Part shown: positions 44,531 through 54,385 of the stretch, piece by piece
Position numbering within the stretch: the first letter of the stretch is position 1
How the letters are laid out: the number at the start of each line of letters is the position of its first letter
Source: Roseinatronobacter domitianus
GTDB taxonomy: Bacteria > Pseudomonadota > Alphaproteobacteria > Rhodobacterales > Rhodobacteraceae
Length of the DNA stretch: 64,000 bases
Assembly: GCF_023336755.1 (NCBI RefSeq)
Contig: NZ_JALZWP010000013.1
Span: forward strand, 1 to 64,000
Direction of reading: 5' to 3'
Program-made: the position numbers and the translations under genes
The notes under the pieces: model-generated
The model's database searches: none
What the model saw: only the letters and a program-made list of their open reading frames with translations
Told to the model about the DNA's origin: nothing

Positions 44531-44968
44531 ATGATCCGCAGATTCGGCGATGCCCGCGTGGACGGGCAGCACTACACGCGCCGCCACGGGGCATATGCGA
44601 TCGTTTTACAGGGCGATCACGTTTTGCTGACGCACCAAAGCTGGCCCGAAAACGACTGGCAACTGCCGGGTGGCGGGATCGACGCGAACGAAAGCGCGGC
44701 CCAGGCTTTGCGGCGCGAGGTGCGCGAAGAAACCGGTTGGCGCGTGCGGCCCTTGCGGCGGCTGGGTGCGTTCCGCCGCTTTTGCTACATGCCCGATTAC
44801 GATCTTTGGGCGGAAAAGCTGTGCAGCATTTATCTGGCGCAACCCTTGCGCGCCGTCGGCCCGCCCACCGAACCGGGGCATCGTGCGGCATGGCGCCCAC
44901 TGCCAGAGGCCGTGGCGCTGCTGGGAAATGACGGCGACCGCAGTTTCCTGGTTGCACTGTTGCGATGA
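44531..44968 (+). CDS. Nudix hydrolase
   Basis: The product has 145 residues. The Nudix box GGGIDANESAAQALRREVREETGW matches the consensus fully (quoted in parts: GGGIDANES, REVREETG). Substrate cannot be told. It overlaps the GNAT gene by 4 bases and is divergent from hslO. Confidence 0.9.
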   Translation: MIRRFGDARVDGQHYTRRHGAYAIVLQGDHVLLTHQSWPENDWQLPGGGIDANESAAQALRREVREETGWRVRPLRRLGAFRRFCYMPDYDLWAEKLCSIYLAQPLRAVGPPTEPGHRAAWRPLPEAVALLGNDGDRSFLVALLR

Positions 44969-45411
44969 TCCGGCCCGCTACCATGGCCGATGCGGATGTG
45001 ATCCGGGCCTGCACCCGCGCGGCGTTCGGGCGGTATGTCGTGCGGATGAACCGCGAACCAGCCCCGATGCAGGCTGATTTGGCCCCTGCAATCGCGCAGG
45101 GTCAGGTGCATGTCGCCACCGGCCCAGACGGGTGCATTCTGGGCCATGTCATCTGCCGCAGGGTGGGGCGCGACATGGCGCTCGACACTTTGGCGGTCTG
45201 GCCGAACCATGCGGGGCGCGGTTTGGGCAAGCGTCTGGTTGCGCATGTCGAAACCTTGGCGCGGCAACAGGGGCTCAAGGCTGTGACCTTATATACCAAT
45301 GCAGCGATGGTCGAAAACCTGCCATTCTATGAAGGGCTTGGGTATAGTTGCACAGGTCGCAACCGAGAGGATGGGTTCGACCGGGTTTTCTTTCGAAAGC
45401 CGCTGGGTTAG
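44965..45411 (+). CDS. GNAT family N-acetyltransferase
   Basis: The product has 148 residues. The acetyl-CoA motif LAVWPNHAGRGLGKRLVAHVE (Q/RxxGxG/A type, in AGRGLG) and the downstream NLPFYEGLGY are the GNAT hallmarks. Substrate unknown. The ATG overlaps the Nudix stop. 5 bases separate its stop from the convergent phosphatase. Confidence 0.9.
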   Translation: MIRPATMADADVIRACTRAAFGRYVVRMNREPAPMQADLAPAIAQGQVHVATGPDGCILGHVICRRVGRDMALDTLAVWPNHAGRGLGKRLVAHVETLARQQGLKAVTLYTNAAMVENLPFYEGLGYSCTGRNREDGFDRVFFRKPLG

Positions 45412-45416
45412 ACGCC

Positions 45417-46745
45417 TTACGGTTGCGTAGGTTGGCCCCGGTAGTAGCGCGGCCGGCATGGTGTGCCGGGCTTGTAGGCGCTGAACTCCAGCAGCGCGCC
45501 AGAGATGTCGTCGCTGAACTCGTCCCGGCCGGACCACAGCGCCAATTCCCATTTCAACGCATCCAGAAACGACAGGCCGCGCAGCTTGGCCAATTTGACG
45601 AACAGATTGCTCAAGCCGTCTTCGCCAAATTCAAAACCCGTGCCATCCGCGCATTCGGTAATCCCGTCGGAATACAGGAACAGGCGGTCGCCGGGGCGCA
45701 GTTCGGCTTCGAAACTGCTGTATTGCGCGCCCTCTATCAGCCCGATGGGCAGCCCGCCTTCGCCCAAAAATTCCACCCCGCCATCCAGCCGCTGGATAAC
45801 AGGATGCGGATGACCCGCCTGCACCATGACCAAACGCCCTGTGGTCAGGTCCAGATCGGCATAGGCCACGGTCAGATACGCCTCGGTGTCGATTTCTTGC
45901 AACATCAGGGTGTTCATGCGGGCCGCCACGTCATGCGGGGCGACCGCTTCCATCTGCCCGGTCATGTAATTGCGCGACAGCGCGATATTTTGCGACTGCG
46001 CACCGCCGAACATGCCGCCGATCCGTGCCCCAAGCAATGCCGCCGCCACGCCATGGCCCGACACGTCCAGCGAATAGATGCCGATTCGTTGCGCGTTGAT
46101 CGGAAATGTGCCGACCATGTCGCCGCCGACATGGCCCGAGGAATGCAGCAACAGCGACAACTGGCTGCCGCCGAAATCATGGAACCGGTCGCGGATCAGC
46201 GATTGTTGCAACTTGCGGGCTTCCATCAGGTCGCGATCAACCGCGTCATACAGGGCCTGAACCGTGCGAAGTGCAGCTTGAAGCTCTTCGTTGCGGGCCT
46301 TGACCTGCCGCTCCATCGCCAACAACCGCTCGCCCGCGCGTATTCGCGCCCGCAATTCGGGTGTGCTGACGGGTTTTGACAGAAAATCATCCGCGCCCAC
46401 ATTCAACCCTTCGGCCACGGCACTTTTGTCGTTCTTCGAGGTCAGCAGGATGAAGTAGCTATAACTTTCCCGGTCGAGCGCGCGAAAGGCGCGGCAAAAA
46501 TCCAGCCCGTTCATGCCCGGCATCATCCAGTCCGACAGAATCAGGTCGAACCGACCGGTCGCGCACAGATCCATCGCCGCATCGCCCGATGCGGCTTGTG
46601 TCACCTGATAGCCCCATCGTTGCAGGTTTTTGGCCAAAACAAGCCGTTGCGCTGCACTGTCATCCACCACCAACGCTTGTTTTGCGCGGATTGTTGCGAT
46701 CAAAGGAGCATCTTGCGGTGTTACACTGGTATCCACGTCAATCAT
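45417..46745 (-). CDS. Response regulator with PP2C-type (SpoIIE/RsbU) phosphatase output
   Basis: The product has 442 residues. The N-terminal receiver (about 20-140) has the phosphoacceptor Asp in ILSDWMMPGMNG and Lys in SKPVSTPEL. A coiled linker (about 145-190) leads to a PP2C domain with GGDMVG, DVSGHGVAAAL, YSDGITE and DDISGALL metal-site motifs. Such proteins dephosphorylate an anti-sigma antagonist or similar Ser/Thr phosphoprotein. No sigma factor or anti-sigma gene is next to it. It is divergent from an HPt gene that could supply its phosphate. Confidence 0.93.
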   Translation of the reverse strand: MIDVDTSVTPQDAPLIATIRAKQALVVDDSAAQRLVLAKNLQRWGYQVTQAASGDAAMDLCATGRFDLILSDWMMPGMNGLDFCRAFRALDRESYSYFILLTSKNDKSAVAEGLNVGADDFLSKPVSTPELRARIRAGERLLAMERQVKARNEELQAALRTVQALYDAVDRDLMEARKLQQSLIRDRFHDFGGSQLSLLLHSSGHVGGDMVGTFPINAQRIGIYSLDVSGHGVAAALLGARIGGMFGGAQSQNIALSRNYMTGQMEAVAPHDVAARMNTLMLQEIDTEAYLTVAYADLDLTTGRLVMVQAGHPHPVIQRLDGGVEFLGEGGLPIGLIEGAQYSSFEAELRPGDRLFLYSDGITECADGTGFEFGEDGLSNLFVKLAKLRGLSFLDALKWELALWSGRDEFSDDISGALLEFSAYKPGTPCRPRYYRGQPTQP

Positions 46746-46909
46746 CCATAGGTTCCAACCCGCAGAGCTTCCGGGCAGCGTTAGTATTGCAGTGCTGGAT
46801 TAACACCCGATGAAAACAGGCGGTCGTGCGCGGCGACCTGCCACTTCCTTACGAATCTTTAGGGGCTTTGCCGCAGAGTCGCCGGTGAAAGATTATTTGG
46901 GGGTCAAAC

Positions 46910-47245
46910 GTGATAGATTGGTCAAGAGTGTCTGAACTCTATGAAGAAGTCGGCGATGAAGCGCTGGGCGAGGTGCTGGAGCTGTTTGCCTCGGAAGTTG
47001 CCGAAGGGCTGGAGCGGTTGGCCCATGCCACCGGCCCCATGTCGATTGCCGCAGAATTCCATTTTCTGAAAGGGGCGGCCCTGAACCTGGGGCTGGATAA
47101 CGTGGCGCGGATCTGCGCCACGGGGGAGGAGAATGCCCGCAGCGGTGCCCCGACCGAAGAACAACGCCTTGCCGTTGCAGAAAAATTCCCGGCCTGCTGC
47201 CGCGAATTGTCCACCCAGTGGCGCGACCGGATCAGCACCGGATAG
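46910..47245 (+). CDS. HPt domain phosphotransfer protein
   Basis: The product has 111 residues from GTG 46910. The phosphoacceptor His51 lies in EFHFLKGAALNLGLDNVARIC, the classic HPt helix. It is an all-helical phosphorelay intermediate. Divergent from the receiver-PP2C gene with 164 bases between, so the two may form a phosphorelay; the donor kinase is not nearby. Confidence 0.85.
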   Translation: MIDWSRVSELYEEVGDEALGEVLELFASEVAEGLERLAHATGPMSIAAEFHFLKGAALNLGLDNVARICATGEENARSGAPTEEQRLAVAEKFPACCRELSTQWRDRISTG

Positions 47246-47253
47246 GTCTGGTT

Positions 47254-48501
47254 TCAGATTACGAAATTCGCCATGATCTCGTCCTCGGTTATGTCGGAAT
47301 AGGCAAAGCCCGCATCATCGAGACGCGCAAAAAGCCCGTTGAAATTGTCGGGGTTCGTGGTTTCGATTCCAAGCAACACCGTGCCGAAATTACGCGCGGT
47401 TTTCTTCAGGTATTCGAAGCGCGCAATGTCGTCCTCTGGGCCTAAAGTGCCAAGGAAATCACGCAAGGCGCCGGGGCGCTGGGGTAGGCGCAAAAGCAGG
47501 TATTTCTTGCTGCCCGCGAATCGCATCGCGCGTTCTTTTACCTCTGGCAGGCGCTCGAAATCGAAATTTCCGCCAGAGACGACGCAGACAACCGTCTTGC
47601 CGGCGATCTGGCCGCGCAGGCTTTCCAGCACATCCAGCGACAGCGCGCCCGCCGGTTCCAGCACCAGCCCTTCCACATTCAACAGGTCCAGCATGGTAAT
47701 GCAGATGCGGTTTTCCGGCGCGATCAGCACATGGTCGGGGTCCACATGTTTCAGCCGCGCGAAGGTCCGCGCGCCGATCCGCGCCACCGATGCGCCATCC
47801 ACGAAACTGTCGATGCGCGGCAAGGTCACAGGTTCGCCCGCGCGCAATGCTGCCTGCAAGGATGCCCCGCCCAAGGGTTCGACATAGCGCAACGCGCTGT
47901 CCGGCGCGGTCTGGGCCAGATAGCTGGTCATCCCCGCGCTCAGGCCGCCGCCGCCCACCGGCAGCACCACCATGTCGGGCGCGTGGTCCAGTTGCTCCAG
48001 CATCTCGACCGCGACACTGGCCTGTCCTTCGATCACGTCCTCGTCGTCGAAGGGTGACAGGAAATGCGCGCCGCGTTCCGTGCAAAACGCCTGCGCCGCG
48101 GCCAGCGACTGGTCGAACGTGTCGCCAATGAGCTGAATGGTCACATGCTCTGCGCCAAAGCTACGGGTTTTCATGATCTTCTGTTGTGGCGTCGTCACCG
48201 GCATGAAGATCGTGCCCTGCACCCCGAAATGACGGCAGGCAAAGGCCACGCCCTGCGCATGGTTGCCCGCACTGGCGCAAACGAACGCGCGCCCTTCTGG
48301 CACGCGGTCCAACTGCTTGCGCATGGCGTTGAACGCGCCGCGTATCTTGTAGCTGCGCACCGGGCTTAAATCTTCGCGCTTCAGCCAGATATCGGCCCCG
48401 AATTTCTGCGACAGATAATCGTTGCGCAAAAGCGGCGTGGGCGGGAACAACTCTCGCATGGGCAGGCAGGCGGCACGCGCGCGGGTGGCAAAATCGCTCA
48501 T
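47254..48501 (-). CDS. ilvA: Threonine ammonia-lyase (biosynthetic type)
   Basis: A 415-residue PLP enzyme. The PLP Lys is in SYKIRGAFNAM, the Ser/Asn phosphate region in SAGNHAQGVAFA and the glycine-rich GGGGLSAGM. A C-terminal ACT-like domain (about 330-415) with LLRLPQRPGALRDFL supports the biosynthetic IlvA, feedback controlled by isoleucine. It converts threonine to 2-oxobutanoate. It overlaps the thioesterase gene by 4 bases. Confidence 0.94.
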   Translation of the reverse strand: MSDFATRARAACLPMRELFPPTPLLRNDYLSQKFGADIWLKREDLSPVRSYKIRGAFNAMRKQLDRVPEGRAFVCASAGNHAQGVAFACRHFGVQGTIFMPVTTPQQKIMKTRSFGAEHVTIQLIGDTFDQSLAAAQAFCTERGAHFLSPFDDEDVIEGQASVAVEMLEQLDHAPDMVVLPVGGGGLSAGMTSYLAQTAPDSALRYVEPLGGASLQAALRAGEPVTLPRIDSFVDGASVARIGARTFARLKHVDPDHVLIAPENRICITMLDLLNVEGLVLEPAGALSLDVLESLRGQIAGKTVVCVVSGGNFDFERLPEVKERAMRFAGSKKYLLLRLPQRPGALRDFLGTLGPEDDIARFEYLKKTARNFGTVLLGIETTNPDNFNGLFARLDDAGFAYSDITEDEIMANFVI

Positions 48502-48911
48502 GCCAGCGCCGCCTCCAGCTTGGTGTGCACTGCGTCGGGCATCGCGGTCGATCCGCGCGTGGCCGGGTCGAAAAACACCTCGACCACTTCATAGGTCGCA
48601 TGCAGCGCGCCGGTATCGGCATGGCGCATCTCGAACAGGAACACGCAGCTTTTCGTGCCGATCTTGGTCACAACGCCCGTCACGACAATCAGATCACCCG
48701 CCTGCAATTCGGCCACAAAGCGGGTGGTCGCCTGCGCGGTCACGGTATGCACGCCATGTTGGGCCAGCATGTCGCGGTAAGCCAGCCCCAGCTTGGTCCA
48801 CATGTGGTAGCAGGCATCGTCGAAAAACGGCGCGTAATGGCGCACGTTCATATGCCCGAAATGGTCGTGGTGCCACGGGTGGATCACCCCGCGCAAAAGC
48901 TCTAGCGCCAT
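48498..48911 (-). CDS. 4HBT-type acyl-CoA thioesterase
   Basis: The product has 137 residues. A hot-dog fold with WHHDHFGHMNVRHYAPFFDDA (catalytic Asp/His region) and FEMRHADTGALHATYEVVEVFF. Substrate unknown. GGAGGAG precedes ATG 48911. It is followed by ilvA and is divergent from argG. Confidence 0.9.
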   Translation of the reverse strand: MALELLRGVIHPWHHDHFGHMNVRHYAPFFDDACYHMWTKLGLAYRDMLAQHGVHTVTAQATTRFVAELQAGDLIVVTGVVTKIGTKSCVFLFEMRHADTGALHATYEVVEVFFDPATRGSTAMPDAVHTKLEAALA

Positions 48912-49046
48912 ATCGCTCCTCCATCGCGTTACACCTTGCCATAGCATATCCACGCCGGGTGCAAACCCCGCGCGGCCTCTTGCAGCAGGGTCGCAAAGCC
49001 AATAGACCGCTGTGCAACCGCGATCCTTGCAATGTTCGGAGCCACC

Positions 49047-50279
49047 ATGCCCAGCCATGCCCCCAAGAAAGTCGTGCTTGCCTATTCGGGCGGGCTGGAT
49101 ACGTCCATCATTTTGAAATGGTTGCAGACCGAATACGGCTGCGAGGTCGTGACCTTCACTGCCGATCTGGGGCAGGGCGAGGAACTGGACCCCGCCCGCA
49201 AGAAAGCCGAATTGCTGGGCATCGCGCCCGAGAACATTTACATCGAAGACCTGCGCGAAGAATTCGTGCGCGATTTCGTGTTCCCCATGTTCCGCGCCAA
49301 TGCGCTGTATGAGGGGCTGTATCTGCTCGGCACCTCCATCGCGCGGCCGCTGATTTCCAAGCGGCTGGTCGAAATTGCCGCCGCCACCGGGGCAGATGCC
49401 GTGGCCCATGGCGCGACCGGCAAGGGCAATGACCAGGTCCGGTTCGAGCTTAGCGCCTATGCGTTGAACCCCGATATCAAGGTCATAGCACCATGGCGCG
49501 AATGGGATCTGACCTCGCGCACCAAGCTGCTGGAATTCGCTGAAGCGCACCAGATCCCGATCGCCAAGGACAAGCGCGGCGAAGCGCCGTTTTCGGTCGA
49601 TGCGAACCTGCTGCACACGTCGTCAGAAGGTAAAGTGCTGGAAGACCCGGCAGAGGACGCACCCGATTACGTCTACCAACGCACCGTGGCCCCCGAAGAT
49701 GCGCCTGATACGCCCGAATATGTCGAAATCAGCTTCGAGCGTGGCGACGCCACCGCCATCAATGGCGAAGCCATGTCGCCCGCGACCATCCTGACCAAGC
49801 TGAATGAACTGGGCGGCAAGCATGGCATCGGGCGGCTCGATTTCGTGGAAAACCGCTTTGTCGGCATGAAATCGCGCGGAATCTATGAAACACCGGGCGG
49901 CACACTGCTTTTGGAAGCGCATCGCGGGATTGAACAGATCACGCTGGACAGCGGGGCAGGCCACCTCAAAGACAGCATCATGCCGCGCTATGCAGAGCTG
50001 ATCTATAACGGCTTCTGGTTCTCGCCAGAGCGCGAGATGCTGCAAGCCCTGATCGACGCAAGCCAAAAGCATGTCAGCGGCACCGTGCGATTGAAGCTCT
50101 ACAAAGGGTCCGTGCGTTGCGTGGGCCGCTGGTCGGATCACTCGCTCTATTCCGAAGCGCATGTCACTTTTGAGGATGACGCCGGCGCTTATGACCAGAA
50201 AGACGCGGCAGGCTTCATCCAGCTCAACGCGCTGCGCCTGAAACTGCTGGCCGCCCGCGCGCGGCGGTTGAAGGGCTGA
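49047..50279 (+). CDS. argG: Argininosuccinate synthase
   Basis: The product has 410 residues. [15 protein letters not shown] is the ATP-pyrophosphatase motif, [10 protein letters not shown] and [13 protein letters not shown] are typical. It joins citrulline and aspartate in arginine biosynthesis. ATG 49047 is preferred over 49032. It stands apart from argB. A hairpin/repeat follows. Confidence 0.96.
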   Translation: MPSHAPKKVVLAYSGGLDTSIILKWLQTEYGCEVVTFTADLGQGEELDPARKKAELLGIAPENIYIEDLREEFVRDFVFPMFRANALYEGLYLLGTSIARPLISKRLVEIAAATGADAVAHGATGKGNDQVRFELSAYALNPDIKVIAPWREWDLTSRTKLLEFAEAHQIPIAKDKRGEAPFSVDANLLHTSSEGKVLEDPAEDAPDYVYQRTVAPEDAPDTPEYVEISFERGDATAINGEAMSPATILTKLNELGGKHGIGRLDFVENRFVGMKSRGIYETPGGTLLLEAHRGIEQITLDSGAGHLKDSIMPRYAELIYNGFWFSPEREMLQALIDASQKHVSGTVRLKLYKGSVRCVGRWSDHSLYSEAHVTFEDDAGAYDQKDAAGFIQLNALRLKLLAARARRLKG

Positions 50280-50283
50280 TCCT

Positions 50284-50333
50284 CTTCATCTTGCCCCAAA
50301 TACTCCCGCCGGAGGCGCACATACGCCCCCGGC
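50284..50333. repeat. Hairpin plus GGAGTATTT...GCAAGATGAAG intergenic element (copy 2)
   Basis: On the minus strand a 10-bp stem with one mismatch (50333-50324 with 50317-50308) is followed by GGAGTATTTGGGGCAAGATG (50306-50284). It matches copy 1 (32593-32615) at 20 of 23 bases. It lies between argG and gpmI, in opposite orientation to both. A terminator for argG is possible. Confidence 0.6.
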
Positions 50334-50358
50334 ACTCCCGTCCAGGAAAGGCTGCGCC

Positions 50359-51873
50359 ATGACCAAACCCGTCGTTTTGTGCATCCTTGATGGTTGGGGG
50401 CTGAACCCGTCGCTCGAGGGCAACGCGGTCGCCCAGGCCAACACCCCCAATTTCGACCGGATCATGGCCGAGTGCCCTCAGGCTACGCTCGTCACGCATG
50501 GTCCCGATGTGGGCCTGCCGCGCGGACAAATGGGCAATTCCGAAGTCGGGCACACCAATATTGGCGCGGGCCGCGTGGTGGCGATGGATCTGGGGCAGAT
50601 CGACCTTGCCATTGAAGAGGGCAGCTTCGCCACCAACCCCGCCTTGGGCGATTTTATTGCATCGCTGAAAACCACCGGCGGCACGGCGCATGTCTTTGGT
50701 GTGGTGTCAGATGGCGGTGTTCATGGCCATATCACCCATATGAAGGCGGCGGTCGCGGCGCTGGTGAATGCGGGCGTGCCGGTTGCCATTCACGCCATCA
50801 CCGACGGGCGCGACGTGGCGCCCAAAAGTGCCGAAGTCTTTTTGGCCGATCTGGTCGACAGCCTGCCCGACGGCGCGCACATTGCCACCGTCATTGGCCG
50901 CTACTGGGCCATGGACCGCGACAATCGGTGGGAGCGGGTGGAACGTGCTTGGCGCGCAATCACGCTGGGCGAGGGCGAAAAGACCGCCAACCCCGCGCAA
51001 GCCATCGCCCAAGCCTATGCGCGCGGTGAGACGGATGAATTCATCGCGCCCAACGTGATCGGCGATTACACCGGCGCGCGGGCGGGTGACGGTCTGTTCT
51101 GTCTGAATTTCCGCGCCGACCGCGCGCGCGAAATTCTTACCGCATTGGGCGCGCCAAGTTTTGTCGGGTTTAACCGGGGCCAGCCGCCGCATTGGGTGGC
51201 GATGTTGGGAATGGTCGATTATTCGACCGCGCATAACGCGTTCATGACAACTGCTTATCCCAAGCAACAGGTCAAGAACGGCTTGGGCGAATGGGTGGCC
51301 GCGCATGGATTGCGCCAGTTCCGGTTGGCAGAGACAGAGAAATACCCGCATGTCACCTTTTTCCTGAATGGCGGCACAGAAACGGCAGCGGATGGCGAGG
51401 ACCGCGCCATGCCCGAAAGCCCCAAGGTTGCGACATATGATCTGCAACCCGAAATGTCGGCAGGCGAGGTCACACAGAAGCTGGTTGCTGCCATCGGCGG
51501 GGGCTATGATCTGATCGTGGTCAATTATGCAAACCCGGACATGGTCGGTCATACCGGAGACCTGCACGCGGCAATGCGCGCCTGCGAAGCGGTGGATGCA
51601 GGGCTTGGCGCGGCGCTCGCCGCGCTGGACCAAGCGGGTGGTGCGATGCTGGTCTGCGCCGATCACGGCAATTGTGAAACCATGATCGACCCGGAAACCG
51701 GCGGGCCACATACCGCGCATACGCTAAACCCCGTGCCGGCGGTGCTGGTGGGCGGGCCTGCGGGGGCCAAGCTGCGCTCTGGCCGGCTGGCCGATGTCGC
51801 GCCAACAATCCTTGCGTTGATGGGCCTTGCCCAACCGCCCGAGATGACCGGCGAAAGCCTGATCCAGAGATGA
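50359..51873 (+). CDS. gpmI: 2,3-bisphosphoglycerate-independent phosphoglycerate mutase
   Basis: The product has 504 residues. The metal-bound phospho-Ser is in GNSEVGHTNIGAGR, preceded by DGWGLN at the N terminus; ADHGNCE and HTAHTLNPVPAVL hold the second metal site. It interconverts 3- and 2-phosphoglycerate in glycolysis. It overlaps the EnvC-like gene by 4 bases. Confidence 0.97.
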   Translation: MTKPVVLCILDGWGLNPSLEGNAVAQANTPNFDRIMAECPQATLVTHGPDVGLPRGQMGNSEVGHTNIGAGRVVAMDLGQIDLAIEEGSFATNPALGDFIASLKTTGGTAHVFGVVSDGGVHGHITHMKAAVAALVNAGVPVAIHAITDGRDVAPKSAEVFLADLVDSLPDGAHIATVIGRYWAMDRDNRWERVERAWRAITLGEGEKTANPAQAIAQAYARGETDEFIAPNVIGDYTGARAGDGLFCLNFRADRAREILTALGAPSFVGFNRGQPPHWVAMLGMVDYSTAHNAFMTTAYPKQQVKNGLGEWVAAHGLRQFRLAETEKYPHVTFFLNGGTETAADGEDRAMPESPKVATYDLQPEMSAGEVTQKLVAAIGGGYDLIVVNYANPDMVGHTGDLHAAMRACEAVDAGLGAALAALDQAGGAMLVCADHGNCETMIDPETGGPHTAHTLNPVPAVLVGGPAGAKLRSGRLADVAPTILALMGLAQPPEMTGESLIQR

Positions 51874-52994
51874 GGCTCTGGCGCGCGACCTTGCTGGCGG
51901 TTGCGCTTTGCGGCTCGCCCGCGCTGGCCGACCCGGCGGAACGCGCGCTGGAAGCGGCGCGCGCGCTGGAAGCGGCCACCGAAACTTTGCAAGCCGCGAC
52001 CCGGCAGAGTGACAGGATCGACGCGCTGACCGAAACGGTGCAAGCCTACGAGGTCGGGCTTGCCGCGCTGCGCGAAGGTCTGCGCGAAGCCCAACTTGCA
52101 GAGGCCGCGCAAACCCGCGCGCTGTCGGAGCGCAGCGCCGATCTCAGTCGTTTGCTGGCAGTTCTGATGGGCACGGCCAGCTTGGATGACGCGACGGTTC
52201 TGGTGCATCCCGAAGGCGCACTTGCGGCAGCGCGCGCGGGGTTGGCGTTGCGCGATGTGGCCCCCGCGCTTGGCGCCGAAGTGGCCGAACTGCGAGACGC
52301 GCTGGAGGATATCTCGGCCTTGCGGCGCGCGCGCCAATACGGGCTTTTGGCATTGGAACAGGGTCTGTCGGCGGCGCAACATGCGCGGTTGGCCTTAACG
52401 CAGGCGATTGCTGAACGCGGCCCGCTTCCCAAGCGCTTGTCCGAAGACCCGGATGCGATGGCTGCGCTTGCGGCCAGCGCGGCCTCGCTCGACGCGTTTG
52501 CAGAAGAACTGGCGTCGCGCGCCCCGCTTTTGTCGGATGCGGCAACTGGTGCGATCCGCGGGTTTCGCGATGCCAAGGGGCGTCTGACCCTGCCGGTGCG
52601 CGGCAATGTGGTGCGCGGATTTCAGCGGCCCGATGCAACCGGCGTTCTGCGCCCGGGATTGGATATTGCCACGCTTCAGCGTGCGCTTGTTGGCGCACCA
52701 TGGGCCGGCACCGTCCGTTATGCCGGGCCGCTGGCAGGGCGTGGGCAGGTTGTGATCCTGGAACCCGATGAGGATATCTTGCTGATCCTTGTGGGGCTTG
52801 GAGAGGTGCTTGTCGAAACCGCGGCCATCGTGCCCAGTGGTGCCGCGCTGGGGATCATGCCGGGGGGCGAGGACGCAAATGGAGTCGGGTCAGAAGCTGG
52901 CGGTCGCGGTCAAACACTCTATTTTGAAATGCGAGAGCAGGGAAAGCCCATTGACCCGGCGATGTGGTTCGCATTGACTGGCGCGCGACCCTAA
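51870..52994 (+). CDS. EnvC-like murein hydrolase activator (degenerate LytM/M23)
   Basis: The product has 374 residues. A signal peptide (LLAVALCGSPALA) is followed by a long Ala/Glu/Leu-rich coiled coil (about 25-245) and a C-terminal LytM-like domain (about 250-370) with GPLAGRGQVVILEP and QTLYFEMREQGKPIDPAMWF. The metal-binding His residues of active M23 peptidases are not visible, as in EnvC, which activates amidases during cell separation. It precedes the C-terminal protease gene, a common order. Confidence 0.88.
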   Translation: MRLWRATLLAVALCGSPALADPAERALEAARALEAATETLQAATRQSDRIDALTETVQAYEVGLAALREGLREAQLAEAAQTRALSERSADLSRLLAVLMGTASLDDATVLVHPEGALAAARAGLALRDVAPALGAEVAELRDALEDISALRRARQYGLLALEQGLSAAQHARLALTQAIAERGPLPKRLSEDPDAMAALAASAASLDAFAEELASRAPLLSDAATGAIRGFRDAKGRLTLPVRGNVVRGFQRPDATGVLRPGLDIATLQRALVGAPWAGTVRYAGPLAGRGQVVILEPDEDILLILVGLGEVLVETAAIVPSGAALGIMPGGEDANGVGSEAGGRGQTLYFEMREQGKPIDPAMWFALTGARP

Positions 52995-53046
52995 GGCGAA
53001 AATCTTGGCCGCCCCTTGAACGGGTGGGCGACGAACGGAAAGCGAA

Positions 53047-54381
53047 ATGATGAAGAAATTTGTTCTGGCAAGCCTCGGCGGCATTCTGGGCGGCGTGTTG
53101 ATCGCAACGCAAGTGACCGGGCCGCTCTTGGCGCAGGAACGCTCCGACACGCCGAATGTCTATGAACAGCTTGATCTGTTCGGTAACGTGTTCGAGCGTA
53201 TTCGCAGCGAATATGTAGAGGACGTGGACACATCCGACCTGATCGCTGCTGCGATCAACGGCATGCTGACCTCGCTTGATCCGCATTCCAGCTATCTGCC
53301 GCCCGAAGATTTCGACGACATGCGCACCCAGACGCGCGGGTCTTTCGGGGGGCTGGGCATTGAAGTGACCCAGGAAGATGGCTTTATCAAGGTCGTTACC
53401 CCGATGGATGATACCCCCGCCGACATGGCGGGTGTGGAGCCCGGTGATCTGATTACCCATGTCGATGGCGAGCCGCTGCTGGGCCTGACATTGGCCGAAG
53501 CCGTCGAGTTGATGCGCGGCCCGGTCGGGTCCGAGATTATCGTGACCATCGCCCGCGAAGGTGTGGCCGAACCGTTCGACCTGTCGATCATCCGCGACAC
53601 GATCCGCTTGCAGGCCGTGCGGGTGCGCAGCGAAGGAGAGACCGTCATCCTGCGGCTGACCACCTTCAACGAGCAGACCTATCCCAACTTGCGTGACGGG
53701 CTGGCCGAAGCTATCGAAGAGATGGGCGGCATCGACGAGCTTGGCGGCGTTGTGCTCGACCTGCGCAACAATCCCGGCGGTTTGTTGAGCCAGGCGGTCA
53801 GCGTGTCCGACGCGTTCCTTGAGCAGGGCGAGATCGTGTCCACGCGGGGCCGCGCCGAAGGCGAGGGCGACCGCTATAACGCGCAATCCGGCGACCTGAT
53901 CGACGGGAAACCCTTGGTCGTGCTGATAAACGGTGGTTCCGCGTCGGCGTCGGAAATCGTGGCTGGGGCGTTGCAGGACCACCGCCGCGCCATCGTCGTC
54001 GGCACGCGCAGCTTTGGGAAAGGGTCGGTTCAGACGGTCATGCCGCTGCGCGGTGACGGGGCGATCCGCCTGACGACGTCGCGCTACTACACGCCATCGG
54101 GCCGGTCCATTCAGGCGCTGGGCGTATCGCCCGATATCGTGGTCGAACAACCGGCACGCGCGCCGATTGAAGAGGTCGACGACACGACGCGCCCCACCCG
54201 CTCTGAAGCGAATCTGAGAGGGCGTTTGGACAATGCAGACAACCTGTCGGAAGAAGAACTGCGACAAATGGAAGACGAGCGCGCCCGCGCAGAAGAGGTC
54301 GCGCGCCTGCGTGATGAAGATTACCAGCTTGCCTATGCACTGGATATTCTGCGCGGCCTGACGGCTTTGAACGGGCGGTAG
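53047..54381 (+). CDS. S41 family C-terminal processing protease
   Basis: The product has 444 residues. A signal sequence ([17 protein letters not shown]) is followed by a PDZ domain (about 95-170) and the tail-specific protease domain. The catalytic Ser is in [12 protein letters not shown] and Lys in [12 protein letters not shown]. It degrades or trims periplasmic proteins. It follows the EnvC-like gene by 52 bases and is close to rppH. Confidence 0.94.
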   Translation: MMKKFVLASLGGILGGVLIATQVTGPLLAQERSDTPNVYEQLDLFGNVFERIRSEYVEDVDTSDLIAAAINGMLTSLDPHSSYLPPEDFDDMRTQTRGSFGGLGIEVTQEDGFIKVVTPMDDTPADMAGVEPGDLITHVDGEPLLGLTLAEAVELMRGPVGSEIIVTIAREGVAEPFDLSIIRDTIRLQAVRVRSEGETVILRLTTFNEQTYPNLRDGLAEAIEEMGGIDELGGVVLDLRNNPGGLLSQAVSVSDAFLEQGEIVSTRGRAEGEGDRYNAQSGDLIDGKPLVVLINGGSASASEIVAGALQDHRRAIVVGTRSFGKGSVQTVMPLRGDGAIRLTTSRYYTPSGRSIQALGVSPDIVVEQPARAPIEEVDDTTRPTRSEANLRGRLDNADNLSEEELRQMEDERARAEEVARLRDEDYQLAYALDILRGLTALNGR

Positions 54382-54385
54382 CACC

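Noticed and set aside
48912-49616. Minus-strand extension of the thioesterase frame over the argG start
   Set aside because: The thioesterase fold and a strong ribosome site begin at 48911; the extension is antisense to argG.
52855-54384. Minus-strand open frame of 509 codons opposite the S41 protease gene
   Set aside because: Antisense to a gene with intact PDZ and catalytic motifs; low-complexity composition and no start signal.
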